The notes below the pieces were generated by a model. The model did not search any database. It was not told where the DNA came from and saw nothing but the letters and a program-made list of their open reading frames with translations. Made by a program: the position numbers and the translations under genes. A DNA stretch of 37,239 nucleotides from Actinomycetes bacterium (GTDB lineage Bacteria > Actinomycetota > Thermoleophilia > BMS3ABIN01): assembly GCA_024276735.1 (NCBI GenBank), contig JAJRWQ010000005.1:1-37239 (forward strand), read 5' to 3'. Below, one piece after another: positions 28,825 to 34,665 of the stretch; position 1 is the first letter of the stretch, and every line of letters begins with the position of its first letter.

Positions 28825-30912
28825 ATGGCCCGTCGCCGTTTCAGGAGGGTGCACGAGCTGCAGCGGGTGCTGGGCTGGCCCGCCCTCTACTCCACCGCCT
28901 ACGGCAACGTCGGCTCCTCCATCTACTACGCCCTGGGCGTGGTGGCGATGTTCGCCCTCGGCCTCTCGCCGGTGGTTTTCATGATTGCCGGCCTGGTCTT
29001 CGCCCTGACCTCGTTCTCGTATGCCGAGGCGACGGCGGCGGTGCCGGAGGCGGGCGGCTCATCCAGCTTCGCCCGCCGCGCCTTCAACGAGATGGTGAGC
29101 TTCGGCGACGGCTGGGCGCTGATGCTCGACTACATCATCACCATCGCCATCTCCGCCTTCTTCGTTCCCAACTACCTGGCGGTGTTCATCCCGGTGCTCA
29201 AGACCTGGCCCGCCAACACCATCGGCGGCGTGACCGTGATCGTCTTCCTGGTGATCATGAACATCATCGGTGTCAAGGAGGCCGCGGGGCTGAACATCAC
29301 CCTGGCGGTGCTGGACCTGGTGACGCAGCTGTTCCTGATCGTCATCGGCTTCTTCCTGCTGCTGAGCCCGGAGACCCTGATCAGCAACGTGCACTGGGGA
29401 GTGGCGCCCACCTGGGGCCAGTTGCTGTTCGGGATCTCCATTGCCATGATCGCCTATACCGGCATCGAGACCATCTCCAACCTGGCCGGGGAGGCCCGCG
29501 AGCCCAGCAAGGACGTACCCCGCTCCATCATCATGGTGCTGATCACGGTGCTGGTGATGTACGCCTCGATCTCGGTGGTCGCCCTCAGCGTGATGCCGGT
29601 GCACCAGGTGGTCAAGAACCCGGAGACGGAGGAAGTAGTATGGAACGTGGACGAGGACGGGCGGGTGAGCGACCCGGAGACGGGTGAGACCGTGGGCACG
29701 TACTCCGACGGCGAGGTGACCACCACGTCGGGCGAGGTGGTTCCCGCCGGCGGCGAGCTCACCTGGGTCACCGACCTCTCGGAGAAGTGGCTGGAAGACC
29801 CGGTGATGGGCGTGGTCAAGGACCAGCAGCGGGGCATCGCCAGCATCCTGCCCTCGCTGGCGAAGGTGCTGGCCGCCTGGGTGGGCATCCTGGCCGCCAC
29901 CATCCTGCTGATCGCCACCAACGCCGGCATCCTGGGCATCTCGCGACTTTCCTATTCCATGGGGCAGCACAAGCAGCTGCCGCCGATCCTGGGGCGGCTC
30001 TCGCGGCGCTTCCAGACCCCTTACATGGCCATCCTCTTCGCCGGCGCCGTGGCGGCGGTGCTGATCCTGCCCGGCCGGGTGGACCTGCTGGCCGACCTCT
30101 ACAGTTTCGGTGCCATGATCGGCTTTACTTCCGCGCACCTGTCGGTGATCATGCTGCGCATCAAGGAACCGTACCTGCACCGCCCCTTCAAGGCGCCGCT
30201 CAACTTCCGCATCCGGGGCGTGGAGCTGCCGCTGACGGCGATCATCGGCGGGCTGAGCACCTTCAGTGTCTGGCTGATCGTGCTGGTGACCCACGAGCTG
30301 GGGCGGTACGTGGTTATCGCCTGGCTGGCAGGAGGCTTCACCCTCTACTACTTTTACCGGCGATCGCAGAACCTTTCACTCACGGAGACGGCCAAGGTGG
30401 AGGCGCCGGCGGCCTTGCAATTCCCGGACGTGGAGTACAATAATATCCTCGTTCCCATCGTCGGCTCCAAGATCTCGCGCGAAGCGATGGTGATGGCCTG
30501 CGAGCTGGCCAGCGAGGAGGACGCCGCCATCCAGGTGCTGAGCGTGGTGGAAGTGCCCCTGAACCTGCCCATCGACGTGCTCTCGCCCGAGGAGAGCATC
30601 CGGGCGCAGGAGCTGCTGGACGAGGCCGAAGAGGTGGCGGAGGAATACGGCGTCCCCATCTACAAGAAGATCGCCCCGGGCCGTCCCGGGGGCATCGGCA
30701 GGGTGATAGTGGACGAGGCGGTGCGCACCCGCTCGCAGATCGTGATGATCGGCACCGAGCGCAAGCGGCGCACCGGCGAGCGTTTCTTCGGGCGCACGGT
30801 GGAATACGTGCTCAGGAAGGCTCCCTGCAAGGTGCTGGTGGTGGCGGAGGAGAAGGAGAAGCGGCCGGGCGGGCCGCGGCCGCTGGAGGAGGACCGGGGG
30901 CGGGAGGGGTAA
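28825..30912 (+). CDS. APC-superfamily permease with C-terminal universal stress (UspA) domain
   Basis: A 695-residue protein. Residues about 10-500 are a membrane transporter of the APC (amino acid/polyamine/cation) superfamily. It opens with a glycine-rich first helix (TAYGNVGSSIYYALGVVAMF) and contains AYTGIETISNLAGEAREPSK. Residues about 538-680 form a UspA-like domain (YNNILVPIVGSKISREAM to APCKVLVVAEE); the nucleotide-binding glycines are only partly conserved. A hydrophilic insert at about 264-313, rich in Glu, Thr, Gly and Val, sits in a predicted external loop. Substrate is unknown: an amino acid permease is the default, but adjacency to two TrkA-type proteins suggests K+ or an osmolyte. 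A similar permease lies beside ceoB-ceoC in Mycobacterium, as I recall. Confidence 0.9.
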   Translation: MARRRFRRVHELQRVLGWPALYSTAYGNVGSSIYYALGVVAMFALGLSPVVFMIAGLVFALTSFSYAEATAAVPEAGGSSSFARRAFNEMVSFGDGWALMLDYIITIAISAFFVPNYLAVFIPVLKTWPANTIGGVTVIVFLVIMNIIGVKEAAGLNITLAVLDLVTQLFLIVIGFFLLLSPETLISNVHWGVAPTWGQLLFGISIAMIAYTGIETISNLAGEAREPSKDVPRSIIMVLITVLVMYASISVVALSVMPVHQVVKNPETEEVVWNVDEDGRVSDPETGETVGTYSDGEVTTTSGEVVPAGGELTWVTDLSEKWLEDPVMGVVKDQQRGIASILPSLAKVLAAWVGILAATILLIATNAGILGISRLSYSMGQHKQLPPILGRLSRRFQTPYMAILFAGAVAAVLILPGRVDLLADLYSFGAMIGFTSAHLSVIMLRIKEPYLHRPFKAPLNFRIRGVELPLTAIIGGLSTFSVWLIVLVTHELGRYVVIAWLAGGFTLYYFYRRSQNLSLTETAKVEAPAALQFPDVEYNNILVPIVGSKISREAMVMACELASEEDAAIQVLSVVEVPLNLPIDVLSPEESIRAQELLDEAEEVAEEYGVPIYKKIAPGRPGGIGRVIVDEAVRTRSQIVMIGTERKRRTGERFFGRTVEYVLRKAPCKVLVVAEEKEKRPGGPRPLEEDRGREG

Positions 30913-30964
30913 TCATCCCGTCCGCCGCTGCTTCGCGGGGGCCTGAAACGATCGGGGGAGAGAG

Positions 30965-31381
30965 ATGTACGTGGTGATAGTGGGTGCCGGGCGCGTGGGC
31001 TCGGCGCTGGCACAGGGACTTATCGAAGAGGGCCACGAGGTCTGCTTCGTGGACGAGGACGACACGGTGCTGGACCGGCTGGGAGAGGACTTTCCCGCCG
31101 AGTTCGTGCACGGCGTGGGCATCGATATCGCCACCCTGGAGCGTGCCGGCACCGGCAGGGCGGACGCCTTCGTGGCGGCCACCGATGGCGACAACACCAA
31201 CCTGGTGGCATCGCAGCTGGCCAAGAAGCGCTTCGGGGTCAGGTGCGTCATCTGCCGCGTCTACGACCCGCGGCGGGCGCGCTTCTTCCGCGAGGAGATG
31301 GGCATCCAGACCATCTGTCCCACCCAGGACACCATCGACCTGCTGGCCGCCGCGGTGAGAAAATGCGAGGTGAACGGCTGA
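30965..31381 (+). CDS. TrkA-like protein with nucleotide-binding (RCK_N) domain only, CeoB-like
   Basis: A 138-residue Rossmann protein beginning MYVVIVGAGRVGSALAQGL (GxGxxG at G7, G9, G12). It has the acidic residue pair of NAD binding in VCFVDEDD and the conserved AATDGDNTNLVASQLAKKRF. It ends after PTQDTIDLLAAAV, where full TrkA/CeoB proteins continue into the RCK_C ligand-binding domain. So it is either a natural single-domain subunit or a shortened CeoB. Such proteins gate Trk/Ktr-type K+ channels from the cytoplasmic side. ATG 30965 follows GGGGGAGAGAG, and the stop overlaps the next gene (TGATG). Confidence 0.9.
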   Translation: MYVVIVGAGRVGSALAQGLIEEGHEVCFVDEDDTVLDRLGEDFPAEFVHGVGIDIATLERAGTGRADAFVAATDGDNTNLVASQLAKKRFGVRCVICRVYDPRRARFFREEMGIQTICPTQDTIDLLAAAVRKCEVNG

Positions 31382-32040
31382 TGTTCGTAGTGATCGCCGG
31401 CGGCGGCAAGGCCGGGCGCAGCCTCTCGCGGATGCTGCTCGACCGGGGCAACGAGGTGGTGGTGATCGAGATCGACCGCGAGCGCTACCGGCGCCTGAAC
31501 GAGGAACTGGAACACGCGGTGATCATGGGCGACGCCACCGAGATCTACATGCTGGAACAGGCCGGCGTGGAGCGCGCCGACGTGGTGGTGGCGGTGACCG
31601 GCGACGACGAGGACAACGTGATCATCTCCCAGGTGGCGCGGGAGAAGTTCGGCGTGGAAAAGGTGATCGCCCGCGTCAACAACCCCGAGAACCAGGAGGT
31701 CTTCGATACCCTGGGCGTAGGCCCCACGGTGAGCGCCACCTCGGCGCTGCTGTCACTGGTGGAGCACGAGATGCCGGTGCACAAGCTGGTGCGCCTGCTG
31801 GACCTCAAGGAAGAGAAGCTGGAGATAGTGGAGGTGCTGCTGGAGGACGGCTCGCCGCTGGACGGCAAGCGCATCGACGAGATCGACCTGCCCCAGGGGG
31901 TGCTCCTGATATCCATCCTGCGCGACAGCGGTACCATGATCCCCACCGGCGCCACCGTGCTGGGAGCCGGGGACCACATCCTCGCCATCCTGGAGACCGG
32001 CAGGGAGGAAGAGCTCACGCGCATGTTTCTCAAGGCCTGA
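31381..32040 (+). CDS. TrkA-family K+ transport regulator, CeoC-like
   Basis: A 219-residue protein with a full RCK architecture: an RCK_N Rossmann domain (GGGKAG, G7-G12; IEIDRERYRRLNEELEHAVI; AVTGDDEDNVIISQVAREKF) and an RCK_C domain from about residue 135 to the end (LEIVEVLLEDGSPLDGKRI to GDHILAILETG). It would bind NAD(H) or another nucleotide and regulate a K+ channel subunit. GAGGTGA at 31367-31373 sets the start at ATG 31381, overlapping the previous stop by one base. With the single-domain partner it can form a hetero-oligomeric gating ring. No TrkH or KtrB channel gene is in the window, so the permease two genes upstream is the local partner candidate. Confidence 0.92.
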   Translation: MFVVIAGGGKAGRSLSRMLLDRGNEVVVIEIDRERYRRLNEELEHAVIMGDATEIYMLEQAGVERADVVVAVTGDDEDNVIISQVAREKFGVEKVIARVNNPENQEVFDTLGVGPTVSATSALLSLVEHEMPVHKLVRLLDLKEEKLEIVEVLLEDGSPLDGKRIDEIDLPQGVLLISILRDSGTMIPTGATVLGAGDHILAILETGREEELTRMFLKA

Positions 32041-32190
32041 GGAACCCTGTCACTGATAGCTCTTGGTGAGAGTCTTCCGCGGTGCGCCTGACGGGCGCCA
32101 GGTGCTGGAGTTCCGTCGTTCCCGCTGTGCCCGTGAATTTCCTGCTGTCACAGCCATCGGTGTTTCGCACCAGCGTCCCCCGAAACCGCC

Positions 32191-32206
32191 TGTGACCCAG
32201 CTCACA
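32191..32206 (+). promoter_or_regulatory. CRP/HcpR-type operator upstream of the DUF1858 gene
   Basis: TGTGA-CCCAGC-TCACA, a perfect match to the TGTGA-N6-TCACA consensus of CRP-like regulators. Its centre (32198.5) is 51.5 bp before the first base of the candidate -10 TATGCT at 32250-32255, so about -62 relative to the predicted start, the class I activation position. The Crp-family gene 33901-34593 has the matching recognition helix. Confidence 0.8.
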
Positions 32207-32249
32207 TCGCTGCTTGCGCTGGGTCATCGGCGGCCGGCGCCGCCGGGGG

Positions 32250-32255
32250 TATGCT
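32250..32255 (+). promoter_or_regulatory. Candidate activator-dependent -10 element of the DUF1858 gene
   Basis: TATGCT with no recognisable -35 at the proper distance, which suits an activator-dependent promoter. Transcription would start near 32261, leaving a leader of about 57 nt to ATG 32319. Confidence 0.5.
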
Positions 32256-32318
32256 TTACATGAAATCGAAGAAACCGCCGGGTGATCCCGGCAAGGCATG
32301 AAACGGAAGGAGGCGGCG

Positions 32319-32537
32319 ATGAACGAGACCAGCGAGACCATCGTCACCGGCGAGAGCCTGATAGGTGACGTCATCGAGAACATCCCCGGCGCGGCGGAAG
32401 TGATCGAGAAGTACTTCGGCGACGGCTGCTTCACCTGCCCGGGGATCAGGGTGGAGTCACTCAGTTTCGGCGCCACCATGCACGGTATCGACGCCAACGA
32501 GATAGTCGCCGAACTCAACGAACTGGCGCAGAGTTAG
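32319..32537 (+). CDS. DUF1858 redox-disulfide domain protein
   Basis: A 72-residue protein made of a single DUF1858 domain, the small helical family also described as the hybrid-cluster-protein-associated redox disulfide domain. Family features are GESLIGDVIENIPGAAEVIE, the CxxC pair C37/C40 in GCFTCPG, and GATMHGIDANEIVAELNEL. Such proteins are common in anaerobes; a thiol redox or metal-related role is assumed, not proved. ATG 32319 is chosen over ATG 32298 because AAGGAGG at 32307-32313 lies between them at good spacing. A perfect CRP-type operator at 32191-32206 stands upstream. Confidence 0.9.
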   Translation: MNETSETIVTGESLIGDVIENIPGAAEVIEKYFGDGCFTCPGIRVESLSFGATMHGIDANEIVAELNELAQS

Positions 32538-32566
32538 CAAGCAGCGGCAGCGCCGGTTCGAGCGCG

Positions 32567-32594
32567 CCGCGGCCGGGCCCCGGCCCGGCCGCGG
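32567..32594 (+). terminator. GC-rich hairpin after the DUF1858 gene, possible U-less terminator
   Basis: Perfect inverted repeat with 13-bp arms (32567-32579 and 32582-32594) and only two central bases, all G and C. No T tract follows. It is well placed to end the DUF1858 transcript, as a U-less terminator of the kind proposed for Actinomycetota. Confidence 0.5.
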
Positions 32595-32864
32595 GCGGCG
32601 GCAACAGCCTGACCGACCCCCCATTTCCTGGTTTTCACTCTCCCGGCCCCCCGGCCGGTTTCTCCCGGTTGGCGCCCGGCGCCCCGGGATCCCCGCAGTA
32701 CTGCTCCGGCATGCTTGCTCAACGCTTGGCCATGCAGCAACGCGTGGAGCCCTGGCTTGGCTTCCCGCCGGCGACGGCCGGCCGGTGCCGGCGGGCTCCA
32801 GCGCAGCGGTCGCGCGGTGGCAGTGATTCGGCGCCGGCGCAGCAGGGTCCGGCTGCCAGGGAGG

Positions 32865-32900
32865 AAAAGGGACGGGCGCCAGGCAGCTGCCTGGCGCCCG
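32865..32900 (-). terminator. Terminator of the minus-strand operon
   Basis: A perfect 28-bp palindrome (two 14-bp arms, 32873-32900) beginning 13 bp after the stop of the heme-copper-like gene. On the minus strand it is followed by TCCCTTTT, so it resembles an intrinsic terminator for the minus-strand unit. Confidence 0.7.
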
Positions 32901-32912
32901 CCGGGGCAAGTG

Positions 32913-33398
32913 TCAGCCCTGATCCTTCGGCTTCGGCGGTGTCTTTGCCGCTGCCTTGGCCCGCGGCGGCACCACGGGCGCCGGCGCCGGGCCGCTCATG
33001 GTCTTCAGCAGGTTGTAGGCGAAGATGAGGGCGCCGGCGGCGAACACCACGCCAAAGGGCGCCACGCCGTAGCGGAAGAGGTCGGCGTCGGTGTAGGCTC
33101 CCACCAGCAGCGCGCCCACGATTCCCACCAGGCCCACCAGGTTGACCCACACCTGGGCGGAAGCCAGGCTCTCGCTGTAGAGCGGCTTGCCGCTGAAGCG
33201 GGGCAGGATGTGGTAGCCCACGCCGAAGATCAGCATCGACATGAAACCCAGCAGGTTGACGTGCGCGTGGGCGGAGGTCACCATCGAGGGGTTCTGCGCC
33301 CCCCTGAAGACGCCCGCCGCCATCAGCACGCCCAGGATCACCCCCACCACCAGGGAGAAAAGACTGATCCTGATGAAGGCAATCACGGAATCACTCAT
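32913..33398 (-). CDS. Small membrane protein resembling a fragment of heme-copper oxidase subunit I
   Basis: A 161-residue protein with four hydrophobic segments (about residues 8-30, 45-62, 82-104 and 108-130) and a cytoplasmic-type basic Pro/Ala/Lys tail. The motif SAHAHVNLLGFMSMLIFGVG (H44, H46) plus YHILPRF (H63) resembles the heme-ligand region of subunit I in cbb3-type oxidases and NO reductases, but the protein is only a third of that size and lacks the other ligands. It may bind heme or be a stand-alone accessory protein; the function is unknown. ATG 33398 follows AAAGGAG on the minus strand. It is downstream of the cysteine-rich small gene and probably shares its Crp-type promoter. 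Confidence 0.85.
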   Translation of the reverse strand: MSDSVIAFIRISLFSLVVGVILGVLMAAGVFRGAQNPSMVTSAHAHVNLLGFMSMLIFGVGYHILPRFSGKPLYSESLASAQVWVNLVGLVGIVGALLVGAYTDADLFRYGVAPFGVVFAAGALIFAYNLLKTMSGPAPAPVVPPRAKAAAKTPPKPKDQG

Positions 33399-33466
33399 CT
33401 GCCGGCTCCTTTCCTTTCGCTTGCGGTCCCAGGCGGCGCCACCGCGCCCGGGGTTCTCTTCCGCGC

Positions 33467-33505
33467 GCGGCCGCCGGCCGCCGCCGGGCGGCGGCCGGCG
33501 GCCGC
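33467..33505 (-). repeat. 39-bp GC palindrome between two minus-strand genes
   Basis: A perfect inverted repeat of G and C only, arms 33467-33485 and 33487-33505 with one central base; as RNA about 17 bp of stem with a 5-nt loop. It lies six bases after the stop of the cysteine-rich gene and lacks a T tract. It could attenuate or stabilise the transcript between the two genes. Confidence 0.8.
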
Positions 33506-33510
33506 AACCA

Positions 33511-33657
33511 TCAGTGAGCCCCGTGGATCAGCATGGGCAGGCAGTGAACGCATACCCAGGTTTCCGACCCGTTCTTGAGGCACGAGAGCAGTACCTTTTG
33601 ATCGCTGCCGGCTCCGCACTCGATACACTTGGCATCCTGGTTCTCCTGGTCTGACAT
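33511..33657 (-). CDS. 48-residue cysteine-rich protein, zinc-ribbon-like, unknown function
   Basis: From ATG 33657 (AAAGGAG five bases upstream on the minus strand) the product is 48 residues with five cysteines: C11 and C14 (KCIECG), C26, then C36 and C39 (WVCVHCL). It ends in HGAH. Two CxxC pairs about 21 residues apart suggest a zinc ribbon or another metal site. The open frame extends upstream to 33726, but that part has no Shine-Dalgarno and unusual Arg-rich composition, so I exclude it. I do not recognise the family. A perfect CRP-type operator and a -10 element stand upstream, so it is probably the first gene of a regulated minus-strand unit. Confidence 0.75.
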   Translation of the reverse strand: MSDQENQDAKCIECGAGSDQKVLLSCLKNGSETWVCVHCLPMLIHGAH

Positions 33658-33742
33658 CTCGCTCCTTTCTCTTGTCGCTACCCCCGCCTCCCGCGCGGTG
33701 TCGCACCGGCGACGGGTGGTACGCACGTAACCCTTACTGGCA

Positions 33743-33748
33743 ATGATA
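33743..33748 (-). promoter_or_regulatory. Candidate -10 element of the cysteine-rich gene
   Basis: TATCAT on the minus strand (33748 down to 33743), five of six consensus bases. Transcription would begin near 33736, leaving a leader of about 80 nt. The Crp-type operator is centred 51.5 bp upstream of its first base, the same distance as at the DUF1858 promoter. Confidence 0.55.
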
Positions 33749-33790
33749 ACCGCTAGGATGCTGCCCGCCGATGCCGCTGGTCAAACACCG

Positions 33791-33808
33791 TTGTGAGCTG
33801 AATCACAA
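33791..33808 (-). promoter_or_regulatory. CRP/HcpR-type operator upstream of the cysteine-rich gene
   Basis: TTGTGA-GCTGAA-TCACAA, a perfect 6-bp inverted repeat with a 6-bp spacer, equal to the full CRP/HcpR consensus. It is in the gap between the cysteine-rich gene and the 3' end of the Crp-family gene, so the likely target is the former. Centre 33799.5. Confidence 0.85.
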
Positions 33809-33900
33809 GGTTTTTCCCGGTACGGATCGCCGCCACCGGCGAAAACACCGGCACGGCTCCCGCCCGCGTGAGCCCTTGCCGCCGCACCCGGCCGCCGGCG

Positions 33901-34593
33901 TCAGTGGGCCCAGGACCGGAGGCGTTCGCGGTCGAGGATGGTCACCAGGCGGCGGTCGATACGGATGATGCCGGCCCGCTCCAGCTTCTTCAGCTCGCGG
34001 GTCACCGTTTCCCGCGAGGTTCCCACCACCTCGGCGATCTCCTGGCGGGACATGGAAAGGTCCACCTCCACGGTGCCGTCGGCGGTCTCACTGCCGCTCT
34101 CGCGCGCCAGCTTCAGCAGCAGCCCCGCCAGCCGGTGGGGCGCCTGCTTGAAGGAGAGGTCGCGCACCAGTTCCATGGCCTGCCGCAGCCGCTGGCCCAG
34201 CACCTTGATCACCTTGAGGGCGATCTCGGGGTGTCGCCGCAGCAGCTGGCGGAAGTCGTTGCTGGGGATGAGGTAGATCTCCGCGTCGTCCACGGTGGTG
34301 GCGCCGGCGGGGTAGGGCCCGCCGTCGAAGACGGGGACGTCGCCGAATATCTGTCCTTCGCCGAGGATCGCCAGCACCTGCTCGCGGCCGTCGCGGGACA
34401 TCTTGTATATCTTCATCCGCCCCCGCTTCACCAGGTAGAAGGCCGCCGCCGGGTAGTTCTCGTGAAAGATGGCGGTGTTGCGCTTGAGCTGGCGTTCGAT
34501 CACCAGGGGAGCCAGCTGCTTCAGCTCCTCGTCGTCGAGCCCGGAGAATATGGGGGTGCTCGCTAGGTACCGGATTTTCTCCGCCTGGGTCAC
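33901..34593 (-). CDS. Crp/Fnr-family transcriptional regulator
   Basis: A 230-residue regulator with an N-terminal cyclic-nucleotide-binding-like sensor domain (about 15-125), a dimer helix, and a C-terminal winged helix. The recognition helix SRETVTRELKKLE (from S193) keeps R194, E195 and R199, the three contact residues of Escherichia coli CRP, predicting TGTGA half-sites. There is no cysteine in the protein, so it is not an FNR-type iron-sulfur sensor. The phosphate-binding cassette (FGDVPVFDGGPYPAGATT, 83-100) lacks the Arg-Ser pair of CRP, so cAMP binding is doubtful; heme- or NO-responsive HcpR/DNR-like behaviour is an alternative. GTG 34593 has no Shine-Dalgarno, but a -10 lies six bases upstream, suggesting a leaderless message. 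Confidence 0.93.
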   Translation of the reverse strand: MTQAEKIRYLASTPIFSGLDDEELKQLAPLVIERQLKRNTAIFHENYPAAAFYLVKRGRMKIYKMSRDGREQVLAILGEGQIFGDVPVFDGGPYPAGATTVDDAEIYLIPSNDFRQLLRRHPEIALKVIKVLGQRLRQAMELVRDLSFKQAPHRLAGLLLKLARESGSETADGTVEVDLSMSRQEIAEVVGTSRETVTRELKKLERAGIIRIDRRLVTILDRERLRSWAH

Positions 34594-34599
34594 GCGCCT

Positions 34600-34605
34600 A
34601 TTCTA
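34600..34605 (-). promoter_or_regulatory. Candidate -10 for a leaderless transcript of the Crp-family gene
   Basis: TAGAAT on the minus strand (34605 down to 34600), six bases before GTG 34593, with a weak -35 TTTCCG (34628-34623) at 17-bp spacing. The arrangement mirrors that of ecfA1. Confidence 0.55.
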
Positions 34606-34645
34606 TTCCATTGGCGCCGCCGCGGAAAAGGGCATCGGCACCGTA

Positions 34646-34654
34646 TGGTATAAT
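34646..34654 (+). promoter_or_regulatory. Extended -10 promoter of tilS
   Basis: TGG followed by consensus TATAAT (34649-34654), divergent from the Crp-family promoter 44 bp away. The predicted transcript begins near 34661, only about five bases before GTG 34666. Confidence 0.65.
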
Positions 34655-34665
34655 TACGGCTGTCT

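Larger units (their letters stand above)
32538..32912. other. Convergent intergenic region with large GC-rich hairpins
   Basis: 375 bp between the DUF1858 gene (+) and the heme-copper-like gene (-). No credible gene: open frames on both strands lack Shine-Dalgarno sequences and recognisable domains. It contains a 13-bp perfect inverted repeat (32567-32594) about 30 bp after the DUF1858 stop, without a T tract, and the palindromic terminator of the opposite operon (32865-32900). The rest is repeat-poor GC-rich sequence with nothing I can identify. Confidence 0.6.

Noticed and set aside
32550-32600. GGTTCGAGC, resembling a tRNA T-loop
   Set aside because: No acceptor, D or anticodon stems can be drawn around it; it is part of a GC hairpin region.
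32715-33578. A 287-codon plus-strand open frame overlapping the heme-copper-like and cysteine-rich genes
   Set aside because: It spans two large palindromes and the antisense of two better supported genes, and has no Shine-Dalgarno or domain.
33658-33726. N-terminal extension of the cysteine-rich gene
   Set aside because: No Shine-Dalgarno at the upstream start and an Arg-rich unconserved sequence; the ATG at 33657 has AAAGGAG at ideal distance.
33791-33808. Operator acting as autoregulatory site for the Crp-family gene itself
   Set aside because: It lies beyond the 3' end of that gene, about 800 bp from its promoter; the cysteine-rich gene is the natural target.
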